Shown here: piece by piece, positions 25,814-36,639 of the stretch
Position numbering within the stretch: the first letter of the stretch is position 1
How the letters are laid out: the number at the start of each line of letters is the position of its first letter
Assembly (NCBI GenBank): GCA_963693285.1
Contig: OY848927.1
Location: forward strand, 5,384,643-5,448,642
Reading direction: 5' to 3'
Source: Xestospongia muta
Taxonomy: Eukaryota > Porifera > Demospongiae > Haplosclerida > Petrosiidae
Length of the DNA: 64,000 nt
Program-made: the position numbers and the translations under genes
Notes under the pieces: model-generated
Database searches by the model: none
What the model was told of the DNA's origin: nothing
What the model saw: only the letters and a program-made list of their open reading frames with translations

Positions 25814-25924
25814 ATCTCAACACGTGGGTGACGGTTAAAAATTTAAAAGGTTATCGTTTTAAAATTTGAATTTCTAATAACGCATGCGCATCAGTTTCCT
25901 TGACATTCCGGGAGAATATGAAAA
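25814..25924. promoter_or_regulatory. Bidirectional promoter, WDR12 / LIN9
   Basis: 111 bases between start codons. Contains CAACACGTGGGTG (CACGTG 25821-25826), the palindrome CGCATGCGCA at 25881-25890, which resembles an NRF1 site, and an ETS-like TTCCGGGAG at about 25906. The LIN9 start sits in AAAATGGCGGAG, which resembles the YY1 core. Motif names follow vertebrate usage; activity is inferred. Confidence 0.55.
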
Positions 25925-28900
25925 ATGGCGGAGAGCAGTTCGTTGGCAAGTCGCCAGCTTCTCTTCGACCTGGATGGAGGTAAGGAGAGATTAGCAATCG
26001 AGAATTATAGTAATGATAATTAATATAATTGGGAGATTGTCGTTAACCGATGCTATCATCTTATTGCTGAATTTGTAAGGAATGAATAAATGGGTGGACA
26101 CGTTAGTAACCTAGTGACTAAAGAGACGCCAGAAAGGAAAAGAGCAACCTCTTATTGAGAAAGTATTTTCTCGTCTTTAGGTAGATCAACAGATGCTACA
26201 TAGAGCTCAATAACTAACAGATAATGCTGTGTAACAATAGAGTAGAATTACTTATTCTTGTTATATTTGTAGCCATTGATAGAACATAAAATAGCTTGCT
26301 TTCATTTTGTGTGTTGTGTGAAAGAGGAACTTTTTACTTATTTAGATACACCAGTCCCAGCAGCCGAAGTTTTAATTGATCTAAAAGGTTAGGTGTTACT
26401 TGCTATTAATTAAGTTTATTTATAAAGACAGAATATTAGTGATAAAAATATTTATTTATATTAGAATCTGCTCGACGAAGAAATGTAACTGCAGTGTCTC
26501 CACGGAAACGTAAAACATATAACTCACATGCTGATTCTTTGAGACAAAGCCTTAATGTAGGGATTTCATTGAAAGGACGGACATGATCATTATTTTGTTT
26601 CTCCTATGTAGAATTATAAAACACGGTCCGAAGATGAGAAAGCTGTTTGGACAAGCGATGGTAGTGAAGGAGACGAAGTAAGCTCACAATGCTTGTATGT
26701 GTGCATTAAGCATCACATTGTCTATGTTAGGTAGATGTTCCTGTTGTGCCAAAGAGAAAGTAAGCATTGAGCATTTTATTACATTTTTACATGTATTAGT
26801 AGGAGAGGTGCAGTCCACAACAATTCCAAGAGGCTAGAGGTACTATATAGCATGTGACCATATTTGGATAACATAGTCTTTGTAGAGTGTTGATGGTTTC
26901 CACCAACAACCTTGGATTAAACAAATGAGAACGTTCCTTCGTCTTCCCAAAGCACTTACCTGGTGTCGTTATGAGTGGTTTTGTTCTGATATTGACCGGT
27001 ATGTACACAAATGTCAAACTTTGAATATAATCTCTTTCTAGACCCTTCTTTGGAGGGGCAAATGATTTTTGCCAATGTTTAGACGAAATGTTTCCTAATT
27101 TAAAAACTCGACAACTCACTCCAGCTCAATGGCGTATTCTTAGACGAATGATTGGGAAGCCAAGAAGGTGTTCAGCAACTTTCTTTGCAGAAGAGAGAAT
27201 GATTTTATCAGAGAGAAGAAAGAAAGTAAGAGAGCTTCAACGCAAAGTCCATCAAGGCATGGTAAGCCAGTGAATTTTCCCAACTTTTTTATTCATCTTT
27301 TGATAGCAACTATCTACAATTGATTTTAACAATTTTCGTGATCTACCGGAAACTGTTCCTGCAGTATTAACTGTCGGTACAAGAGTAACAGGTAAACAAC
27401 TAGCTCCACCCACTCAATTTCAGTTAATATAATTGTTATAGCCTGGTTGAATACAGAGAAAGAGAAAGGCTTCTATAGTGGGACTGTTGAAGCTGTTGAC
27501 TTAGATGGACATAAGTATTGGGTCACATTTGATAAACATGGTAGGCAGTTATATACAACATGTAAAAAATTGATGTATTTCTCTACAGGTATAGGGAAAC
27601 ACTCGGTACTTGACTCCGATATAAAGGTAAATATAAGTGTGTGTATATTGTAGGATATTTGTCATATCTTTAGAGTATGTTTCCCACTGAATCTATCAGT
27701 CTCAGTTCATTGGAAGCCACACACACTAACAGACAATATCTCTCTATTCCTTCTTCTAATCTGTACGTAATTATATTAACATTTTTACTAGTTGTCATAA
27801 TTCCTATCTTAGTCCTCAAACTTCTGCTTTGGTTGCCAGTGAACCACAAAAATTACCTGTTAACCCAGAGGTGTGTTATAGGCAAACCATGTATTTATTA
27901 TAATGGGTTATCTTTTCAGGTTGTTGATCCACTATTAGCATCATCACCAGCTTCTCGAAAAATCAATGATCCTCATCATTCTCATAGTCTAGGTGGTTTT
28001 CCGACTAACTTCTTAAGACAAATCGTAAAGGATAGTTAACTGAGATTATTTTTTGATTTCTTGTATTTAGGTTCAGATGTCTAAGTTGTTGAGTTTAAAA
28101 CAGGACAGATTACGACGGTTGTCTGTTTTGAACACTGATGCTGAAAAAATGGTAAGAGCCCTGTAACCACTCCTATAAGTTGATACATCAACCCACAAAC
28201 CCTTCCTTTTTTAATTTAATTTCTATGGACCATCACCCTGTTTCCTTCCTCTCTCTCTCTCTGCAGCAAGCAAGACATATTCCACTTTCACCTGACTTTC
28301 AAAAACGCTATGCAACAATTGTTATTGATTTAGACGATATTAACAGAGTATGTTGATCTTTTAACAACCACACTTAATAATATTGGTTCCTTTACAGCAA
28401 CTTAATCTTAGATCAGAATCAATTAAGAAATATACCCATGAGGTCAGTTAAGTTTAAAATGGCATAGACTCATACCCACTCTCATATAGCTTGGGTATCA
28501 GGATGAGCCTCAACCTATGTCCAGTATACAAGAATGTATGGAACATGCCACTGCCATTACTGATCTCTCAAACATCAGATTACGTGCTTCAGGAAGGTGA
28601 CTATACACTATGTACACAGTTTATATCATGTATTTTTGTATATAGTGAAGTCAAAGATCAAAGCATCTTAACATTAATAGCTAAGCTAACTGGTATTCTT
28701 CTTCAAGTTGAGGTAGCTGCCACTGATAAATAACATTTATTCTGTTTTCTGTATCTTCTATAGATGCTCTCTCAAGAAGGTCGATCACATGATCTGTCAG
28801 GATTGCAGAGTTCAATAAACGAAGTGGCGTCAAACATTCATAGTGAAAATTACAGGTTACTAACAAAGAAACCTTGTTTGTGTGATAACAAATTATAGTA

Positions 28901-29095
28901 AAGTATTACAACATTGTGAAACTATCAAGTCTTTTATGTTTATCCAAACTATTTGTTTTCTTTAGAGTATTTCAAAAGCATATAGAAACACCGCTAGCAC
29001 TTATCCAATCTGGTATGGACCCATCGGAGAGTCTTCATCCTTTTTCAGTGTCTGTAACTAAAATCCCTCATAGAACAAAAGGTTCAAAGTCTTAA
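25925..29095 (+). CDS. LIN9: LIN-9 subunit of the DREAM/MuvB complex
   Basis: Core MuvB scaffold that partners with p130-E2F to repress, or B-Myb to activate, cell-cycle genes. Exon 1 (25925-25979) begins MAESSSLASRQLLFDLDG. The DIRP domain spans about 26890-27262: MRTFLRLPKALTWCRYEWF, FFGGANDFCQCLDEMFPNL, LTPAQWRILRRMIGKPRRC and SATFFAEERMILSERRKK, almost residue for residue with human LIN9. Then a Tudor-like segment (VGTRVTAWLN, GFYSGTVEAVDLDGHKYWVT), SLGGFPTNFLRQIVQMSKLL and the helical region KRYATIVIDLDDINRQL. The end is a Ser/Thr-rich tail finishing at 29095. About fifteen exons. The N-terminal MASSRQLL-type stretch fixes the start. Confidence 0.92.
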
Positions 29096-29324
29096 TAATT
29101 CTATGTATTATTTTATGAGTATTTATATTGTATGTATGAATTTTAGACAATTTCTCAATATCTTCTCAGTATACTCTTTTGTAACTGTGTTTAAATTTAT
29201 TTTTTGTTGGTTGTCATGGAAACATAACTACATTTATCCCTCAAAAAACTTTTGAAATATTGTAAAATGACTAGTAAGTAGTAAGGAGATTAAAATGATT
29301 TAAAAGCACACATTATTTATTGTA
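29096..29324. other. Convergent 3' intergenic spacer (LIN9 / TIR-SLOG)
   Basis: 229 AT-rich bases between facing stops. No gene seen. Confidence 0.5.
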
Positions 29325-31718
29325 TTAAAGAGGTGGTTTAATAGAATTCACAATGTTCACAAGTGCAACTGCTATTTCCTCGTGTTTAGCACCCACATTT
29401 GATAGTATTGACCAATCAGATTCTTGCACAGGATCTGGTTTCATGAAAATGGCAGGAGGAACATTAAATTTACCACTGGCTGCTCCACCAGTCACTTGAA
29501 CTGGTATTACAGTGTGTTCACTCCAGGAGAACTGATGAGCTTCAAAAGCTGCCCCTGGGCCTCCTTCAATTAAAATGCACAGATCAATTACTTTAGGCGT
29601 CAGCATTTCTCGTTGTCGTACGCTGTCACTGTAGAATAAGGTTTTGCCATAGGACATCTCCTGAAATGTGCCGTCTGGGTTTTGTCGGGCCTGCATCGAG
29701 TGATCTTGTGCATCTTTCTTGGCATGTATGTGAATGACGCTATCACTTTGTCCTCCTAATTTTTGACGTTCTTTGTAAAAACTTTGGCCAACAGTTTCTC
29801 CAACACCATAAAACCCACCAGTGACAAGAAAACAGTCCATCTGCTGAGCTAGTAATTCACCAAATTTCTGACAAATAGCTACAGTATTTTTAGACGAGAT
29901 TTTGGTGCTTCCAGTTACGTAAACCAATCGTCCGTTTGGTAGATTTTTTTTGAGGTCTGTGCACATACGGTGAAGTTGTGTCTTCTGTTCAACAAGTTTA
30001 CGTAGACGGACTTCAGCTTTTGCAGGTACAGTAGCACACTCCACCTCCTCCAGGAGTGACTCCTCAAAGTTGGTAGCACGATAATCCAAGAATGTATCGG
30101 TTCCAATCAACGTGGACAGCCATCCAGGAATCTGGAAGGAATTGACAATGACGGGGATCAAACGTTTCCTGCCCTCACAATAATACACTTCCTGTTCACA
30201 GGATTGACTGGTAGCGTATTCTTCAGAGATAACAAAAATGACAACACCTGCAGTGTTGACTTTCTTCTTAAAGACTTCACGTTTCTGAAGATCATCTCCA
30301 GCCATACTTGCCCAAGCATCGTACCCTCGTGACTCCAAATGGTTTCTTATTGCTTCGACACATTCTAATTGTGCTGGATGATAACTAATAACGACCAGGG
30401 ACTTACCCATACGAGGCTTGAAGATGGATCTACGAATCATATCAGGTAATGAACGAGGAAGAGAACCTTTAGGTCCTAGCGTTTTTTTCAATGGAGATGG
30501 TGCCTCATCTTCTATCTCTTCAATTTTACTTTCTTTGGTTTCTTCTTCTCTTTCTTTTATTAATGCCTGCATTGTCTTGTACTGGTCAGCTATTTCAGCA
30601 GCAGCTTTACTTACTAACACTTCTAGTCCCATCTGGCTACTCATATTCATCGAAATGTATTGAGTGGTAGCGAACTGGATGGCCAAACACATGGGTGGCC
30701 ATGACAACAAGAAATTGACAGGAATAATGAACTTTGACAGCGTATCAGCTAATTTGACTTCTTTGTTGGTCCAATCCGTTAGTCCATAGAGTGAAGTAAC
30801 CAATGGTATGAAAAGGTTACAATTACATACGGCTTCATTGAGAGCATCCTGCCAATCATCACCTGGTTTGATGTGAACAACATCTATAAATACCGAGTAG
30901 CCTAATCTGTTTAGTTCAGCACTCAACAACTTAGCATGTTTGGCCGATTCTTTATGTACATAACTAACCATGATTTCTAACGGTTGATAAGACTTTCGGG
31001 ATTGTGCAGGACTGCGAGGTTGATGTATGAGAGGGTTGTGAACAATACTTTCATTCATTTGAGACGAGTTTTCTGGTTCTTTGGGTTGATCAAGTGAAGA
31101 CTTATTTACTTCATGTTGCAAACTCTTCCCATAACGTAGAGTTGCTTTGTGATCAGAAGAGTTTGGTGATAGTGTAACAGACATTGATTTAGTCAAATAA
31201 ATTGTATTGCTTTGAAGAACATTTAAAACATTAAGCTGTTTTTCTTGGCTGTTTAAAATAGGCCAACCATTGTTATCCTTAAACAGTGCATTCTCTTCAG
31301 TCAACACACTAGCCAGATGTGGATGTTGATCCTGTAGCTTAATTCGTAACTCAAGCAGAGAACATGCGAGACTATCCAGGTCAATAAACCCTACTGCCTG
31401 CCCTTCAAACACTAAACCAACTCGTATCATGGAGTATTTCATTCTGAGCCTTACTATCGATTCCTCGTTAATAAGACTGCTAACTTTAACGGTCTGTTCC
31501 AAAGCTTCATCGATTTCCCATCCACGAGGAGTGACAAACACAATAGACTGTCGTTCACTGAAGAAAGAGGAACATCTAGCGAGTATGGTCTGTCGGAGAA
31601 CACTGACTGGTTGGTTAATGGAGGGGAGCACTAAAGAACTAATTTGTTGACATGGCTCAGAGCAGGTGTCTTTAGTTAAGTAGACTGCTACCACTCGAGA
31701 TAAATCTTCAGTCGACAT
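29325..31718 (-). CDS. Single-exon TIR-TIR-SLOG protein
   Basis: Unnamed 797-residue protein, uninterrupted by introns. Residues 1-95 and 96-180 look like two ubiquitin-like (beta-grasp) modules by pattern (VSVLRQTIL, FVTPRGWEI, SIVRLRMKY); this part is tentative. TIR 1 is about 248-360 (LEIMVSYVHKESAKHAKLL, FIDVVHIKPGDDW, DWTNKEVKLA), with Glu320 aligned to the catalytic Glu of SARM1. TIR 2 is about 440-550 (SLVVISYHPAQLECVEAIRN, AWASMAGDDLQ, SQSCEQEVYY, RLIPVIV), with Glu510 equivalent. The C-terminus (about 596-795) is an SLOG/LOG-like Rossmann domain with VTGGFYGVGETVGQ and GGPGAAFE, a variant of the PGGxGTxxE motif. TIR domains can be NADases or adaptors, and SLOG domains bind nucleotide-derived ligands. 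An innate-immune or NAD-signalling role is inferred. The start is the ATG at 31716-31718; the frame stays open to a GTG at 31832. Confidence 0.85.
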   Translation of the reverse strand: MSTEDLSRVVAVYLTKDTCSEPCQQISSLVLPSINQPVSVLRQTILARCSSFFSERQSIVFVTPRGWEIDEALEQTVKVSSLINEESIVRLRMKYSMIRVGLVFEGQAVGFIDLDSLACSLLELRIKLQDQHPHLASVLTEENALFKDNNGWPILNSQEKQLNVLNVLQSNTIYLTKSMSVTLSPNSSDHKATLRYGKSLQHEVNKSSLDQPKEPENSSQMNESIVHNPLIHQPRSPAQSRKSYQPLEIMVSYVHKESAKHAKLLSAELNRLGYSVFIDVVHIKPGDDWQDALNEAVCNCNLFIPLVTSLYGLTDWTNKEVKLADTLSKFIIPVNFLLSWPPMCLAIQFATTQYISMNMSSQMGLEVLVSKAAAEIADQYKTMQALIKEREEETKESKIEEIEDEAPSPLKKTLGPKGSLPRSLPDMIRRSIFKPRMGKSLVVISYHPAQLECVEAIRNHLESRGYDAWASMAGDDLQKREVFKKKVNTAGVVIFVISEEYATSQSCEQEVYYCEGRKRLIPVIVNSFQIPGWLSTLIGTDTFLDYRATNFEESLLEEVECATVPAKAEVRLRKLVEQKTQLHRMCTDLKKNLPNGRLVYVTGSTKISSKNTVAICQKFGELLAQQMDCFLVTGGFYGVGETVGQSFYKERQKLGGQSDSVIHIHAKKDAQDHSMQARQNPDGTFQEMSYGKTLFYSDSVRQREMLTPKVIDLCILIEGGPGAAFEAHQFSWSEHTVIPVQVTGGAASGKFNVPPAIFMKPDPVQESDWSILSNVGAKHEEIAVALVNIVNSIKPPL

Positions 31719-31842
31719 CAGACAAATAAACGAGGGACTATTGTAAGCCGGGCTAAGCCCCTTATTTATAGGCGTGGCTGGTTTGCAAAAGTTCGTCAGT
31801 TTTTCACGTGATCTACTAATACTTAGCAACACGTGGAGGAAG
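31719..31842. promoter_or_regulatory. Bidirectional promoter, TIR-TIR-SLOG / CSTF3
   Basis: 124 bases between start codons. Two CACGTG boxes, 31805-31810 and 31830-31835; the second is in the shared context CAACACGTGGAGG. Inferred regulatory role. Confidence 0.55.
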
Positions 31843-34800
31843 ATGAGTGAGGAGAAGAGACACTCAACTGACTCGGTGGTATGTCAGTAACTAGCGCTGA
31901 TTATGTCTCTATGTAATATTTTAGGAAGTTGGTTTGCCCTCAGGTCCTTGGGCACTTACTGATCACGGCAAGAGAGCGGAAATGAAGATCAAAAATAATC
32001 CTTATGATTTGGATAGTTGGGCTGTTTTGTTAAGGGAAGCACAGGTATGTTGTGTGAATTGACTAACTCTTTTCTGTTCTTGCAATGAGACTGATATAAT
32101 ACGTTTTATAATTATGCAGTCAACAGCACCTGCTCGATCAAGAATGTTGTATGAACGGTTGGTCACCCAGTTCCCGACATCAGCTCGATATTGGAGGGTT
32201 TATATTGAACAGGAGGTATTCTTAGAAGCTATAGTTAACCTATGTTTTACATTACTTGTACAATTAAGTGTGTCAGGTTTAGGATTAATAGGTGTGGTTT
32301 TAATTTTTAACCCTTTTCTTACTTGTACCTCTATTGGTATGATGAAACCTGTGAAACTTGTCAAGTCAACTCAAACAAAATTAAAATTTAGCCAAAAATA
32401 CACTAAAACAATTTTAAAAATGTCTGTAATACTATAACTTGATATGTGATAAAAAGAACAAATTAAGTACTATAATCTCAACAAGTACTACCAGATTATA
32501 TAGTGACCATCTAAAACCTCTTGAAATGGTCAACTTGAGTCACGTGACCTGACGCAGCTACTTAATTTGTTCACGTGTAACAACCAAATCAATTTACAGT
32601 CCACATCCTTCTTTGTGTCTCACAGATGAAACACCACTGTTTTGAAGATGTAGAGAAGGTAGGTTACCATAGCAACTGAATGTGACTGATAAAGAGGTTT
32701 TTCATTCTTCTCCAGCTGTTTCAACGTTGTCTGATGGATATTCTCCACATTGATCTCTGGAAGTTATATATTACTTACATTAGAGAGACTAAAGCACCAT
32801 TACCCAATTACAGGTGCCTGTAAAACTCAATAGTTTTGGGGAAACATTTGATAATATGATTAATTCTTGTGCATTCTCTCTCCAGAGAGAAACTTCGTAA
32901 TGCATATGAATTCACACTGGAGCATATGGGACTGGATTTTCACTCTTCCCCTATATGGATAGAATATATTGAATTTTTGCATCAAGAGTACGTGGGACTG
33001 CATGGATTAAGGGGTGGTCCCTGCTTATTGTTAAGAAGACAAATAACATGATATTTGTCTCTTGATGTAGAAATGCTCAGGGCTCCTTTGCGGAGAACCT
33101 CAAAATACAATCATTAAGAAAAGCGTACCAACAAGCTATCAGTTCTCCCAAAATAGGTATTGAGCAAATTTGGCGGGACTATAATACATTTGAGCAGGTG
33201 GACTATTATAAATTTGTTGTACATAATTTACTTTGTGAATATTGACAATAGAATGTCAACAAAGCTGCAGCCAAAAAATTGACAGAGGCACAGAGTCGAG
33301 CTTATATATGTGCTAAGCGAGCGTCACACGAGTATGAGAATGTAACTAGAGGACTGATAAGGGGTGGCACCTCCGTTCCACCACAAGGAACTGTACAAGA
33401 AACACAACAGGTGTGTTCACATGTGGACACTCTACCGATAACTTTTTGTTCACATAGCTACAAATATGGCGACGTTATTTAATGTGGGAGAAACAGAATC
33501 CACTGAGGACAGAAGACAGACCCACTATAGTGAAAAGAGGTACAACTTGTAATGGAAACCTGTTGTATGAGTTTTATAACTTGTTTTACCAGTGGTCTAT
33601 GCATACAATCAATTTCTTTTGTGTTTTGGTCATTGTCCTGATGTGTGGTATGAAGCGGCACTATACCTCCAGAGAGCCAGTGACACTAGAGTATGTCTGA
33701 TTATATACATACTTACATACATGTCTCTCTTATTGGTTAGGACACGCCCCTCTCTCAACAGTGGGCCGATGAAGCCATTGCAATATATACACGTGCTATT
33801 ACAGGGCCTCTAGCTAATAACCTTTTAATTAATTTTGCTTATGCTGATTTTGAGGAATCTCTTCAACATTATGATAAAGCAGAGACAGTGTATAACCAGT
33901 TACTGACAAGTAAAGAGACAGACCATACCTTAGTAAGCACATATCATCTCATTCGTATATTGTCTTAACTGTTTTAGATCTATGTTCAATATATGAACTT
34001 TAGTCGGAGAACCTCAGGTATTAAAGGTGCTCGTACTATATTTAAAAAAGCTCGAGAAGATCCCAATTGTGGCTATCATGTGAGCCAATAGACTCATGTC
34101 CAAGCATGGAATGGAATTATTGTTTTTTAACAGGCATATGTTGCAGCTGCACTGATGGAGTACTACATTACAAAGGTACTGTATTTTAGTCATGTGATTA
34201 TCACATGGTTATCCATATTGCAGGACAAAGACATAGCATTTAGAATATTTGAACTGGGAATGAAAAAGTTTTCAAACAACATTGGATTTCTTTTAGCTTA
34301 CGTTGATTATCTGTCTCATTTAAATGGTTAGTGGAATGAATGACTGTCTTGTTTGTTGATCTCTTGTTTGTTCATAAAGAGGATAATAATACTCGTGTTC
34401 TATTTGAGAAGGCTATTTCATCTGTATCTTCAGATGAATCGAGGTAATGTAGTTGTTTTAATACAATGTATTTAGCAAAGTTTAGTAAATTGTGGGAACA
34501 GTTTATGTCATTTGAATCAAAAGTGGGTGATTTATCAAGTGTCTTGAAAGTGGAAAAGAGACGAGGGACTATTTTGAAATTGCAAGTAGAAAAAGTAATT
34601 TGTTAATGATCTTTCAAAAAATAAACATTAGTTTTGTACCATATTAGGATACTGAAAGCGTTGACTCAATATTATTAGTTGATAGATACAAGTATTTAGA
34701 CTTGTATCCTTGTACTCCTTTGGATCTAAAAAACATAGGACATCCGGTATGTGTCTTTGTGTATGGTGTGCATCTCTATGTATGTGTCTTCCTAATAGTC

Positions 34801-35329
34801 TGTTAGCAAAGGAGTTCCTGTATCCAGTACAACTGTTTCTCTCAAGCCTAATGTTTCATCCAATGATGATGAGATGCAATTTACAAAACCTGATGTCACC
34901 CAAATGTTAGCATTTAAACCTAGCATTACAAATGGTATCTATTATGTAATAATGGTGGAATGATTGACTTGTTTGTTAGGTGTAGGTATGAATGCTGTTC
35001 CTGGAGGCCATTTTCCTCTTCCCTCTGCTGTTATCCAATTAATGTCTCTCTTACCTCCACCTACTTCTTTTCATGTATAATTTGTGTATTATTTTATTTT
35101 AACTCATTCCACTCTCTAGGGTCCCTTTGTTCACGTAGATGAACTGATAGAGTTAATAGTTCGTAGTCCTGTTCCAGATACTCCAAGTTCTCAGTCCAAT
35201 ACCATTGGAGGAGTGGCTCAAAAAAGACGGAGGGAAGATGGAGAAGAGAATAGCGAAGATGGAGGACCTGCTCCTCCCTCTAATGATATCTACATTGCTC
35301 GACAGCAAAAGCGAGCTCATACAACTTGA
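31843..35329 (+). CDS. CSTF3: Cleavage stimulation factor subunit 3 (CstF77)
   Basis: HAT-repeat scaffold of the CstF complex for pre-mRNA 3' end cleavage and polyadenylation. Begins [19 protein letters not shown] at 31843. HAT repeats include [70 protein letters not shown] and [14 protein letters not shown] (human WEKSNPLRTEDQ). Further ones are [67 protein letters not shown] and [14 protein letters not shown]. The monkeytail region has [20 protein letters not shown] then [15 protein letters not shown]. The end is [15 protein letters not shown], close to human DIYRARQQKRIR. Stop 35327-35329. About twenty exons. One long intron (about 32218-32624) carries two CACGTG-containing sites and no gene. 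Confidence 0.94.
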
Positions 35330-35478
35330 ACTGACTTCTCTCTCTCTTTATTTCTCTCATGTATATATATATATATATTCTATCCTGCTCTTTCTAAGCT
35401 CAAAAAGTTAAAAGACACGGTATAGTTTTAAAACTAACTAGTTAGTTAAACCTATTAAGTATGGGGGCTATCTTATCT
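35330..35478. other. Convergent 3' intergenic spacer (CSTF3 / sorcin)
   Basis: 149 bases with a short (TA) run at about 35364-35378. No gene seen. Confidence 0.5.
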
Positions 35479-36552
35479 TTATATTCCCATGGCAACTTGC
35501 AAGAACTAAAAAGAGACATTATAATATTTAACCCCTAATGATGATGACACTTACATCATCAAATCGGAAAGTTGCTGTTCCATTTCTCATAGTATCACGA
35601 GCTTGAAAGTGACCTAATAATGTTAAGAAACATTTTACTATCTAAATAAAGAGATCATTATTACTTGTTAATGCTCTTAGCTTCACACAACACGAGACGA
35701 AGTCATCAAATCCAATTCTGCCATCATTTGAGTACCTTCTCACGAGAATAGAAATTGTTTGTGGTTGCAGGTTGTACCCAAAGTTAGTCAAAGCACGCTG
35801 GAACTCGTGTGTTTCAACAGTACCACTACGATCAGCATCAAAAGTCATAAATGTAGTCTAAAATTTTAAAATGGTAATCAATTCAAATTTTGTTACGTTA
35901 ACACTGATTGACCTTCCATTGGTTGAGTGCAGCCCATAGCTCTTTGAATTCATTGAAACCCATTTTGCCACTGTGATCTCGATCCAACATAGCAATCATA
36001 ATACGACATGTTTCTTTGCTAAATTCTTGAGATTAGAATGTTATGATAATAATTATCTACATAATAAGTCTCATTCCCAAACTACCTGAGAATGAGACTT
36101 CTAAAACACATTCTTACTGAAACTACTCACATCTCTTACCAGCATAATTTTTTAAAATCAAAAACAATCACGCTAACAATTTTCAGTTTGGAGATATCAG
36201 TAGTTCTCAGTAAGAACATATATATCTGACCAACTAAGAAACCATTACAAGAACATCTTCTAAAACATTATATCAAGAGTACACGCACTCCTGATTAATG
36301 TAATGTATTAACTAAACCTTTTTCTACTTACGTTGATAGCCACCAGAAATACCAGAGCTAGTCAAACAACGCTGAAGTTCTTCAGGATCAATTTGTCCAT
36401 CTTGTCCAGCCACTCCTGAAAAGAATCCCCACAAAGGATCTGGTTGTCCTTGCTAGAAAATACGTAATAAACTAGAGTTAGATTGATACGAATCCTACTT
36501 GAGGATACCCTGGATACCCTGGATAGCCGCCCTGCCCTGGATAATATGCCAT
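35479..36552 (-). CDS. SRI: Sorcin-like penta-EF-hand calcium-binding protein
   Basis: PEF-family calcium sensor that translocates to membranes and regulates ryanodine receptors in vertebrates. Exon 1 gives [18 protein letters not shown], the Gly/Pro/Tyr-rich N-terminus. Next exon: [20 protein letters not shown] then [19 protein letters not shown], nearly the sorcin sequence. EF-hands: [55 protein letters not shown]. The frame at 35560 appears to stop after [11 protein letters not shown], but GATGAT|GTAAGT is a donor and a last exon encodes FLQVAMGI, equivalent to FIQCVMSV at the sorcin C-terminus (stop 35479-35481). Grancalcin or peflin are less likely, given the GQDGQIDxxELQRCLTxSG match. 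Divergent from EAF, 87 bases away. Confidence 0.88.
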
Positions 36553-36639
36553 TGCACTTGAGATCTTCGAACTGAGCCGGTCGATCACACACCTCTAATA
36601 ATTGTGTGGGTCCAATTTGAGGGGTGTGGCTTGTCCACA
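36553..36639. promoter_or_regulatory. Bidirectional promoter, sorcin / EAF
   Basis: Only 87 bases between start codons, the tightest pair in the window. Contains a GGGGTGTGGC (CACC-box-like) element. No CACGTG. Role inferred from position. Confidence 0.5.

Noticed and set aside
31719..31832. 38-residue N-terminal extension of the TIR-TIR-SLOG frame
   Set aside because: It would begin at GTG. The first ATG in frame is at 31718, and the extension overlaps the probable shared promoter.
35545..35615. Sorcin ending early in SVIIIRG
   Set aside because: GAT|GTAAGT is a donor and the exon encoding FLQVAMGI gives the normal C-terminus.
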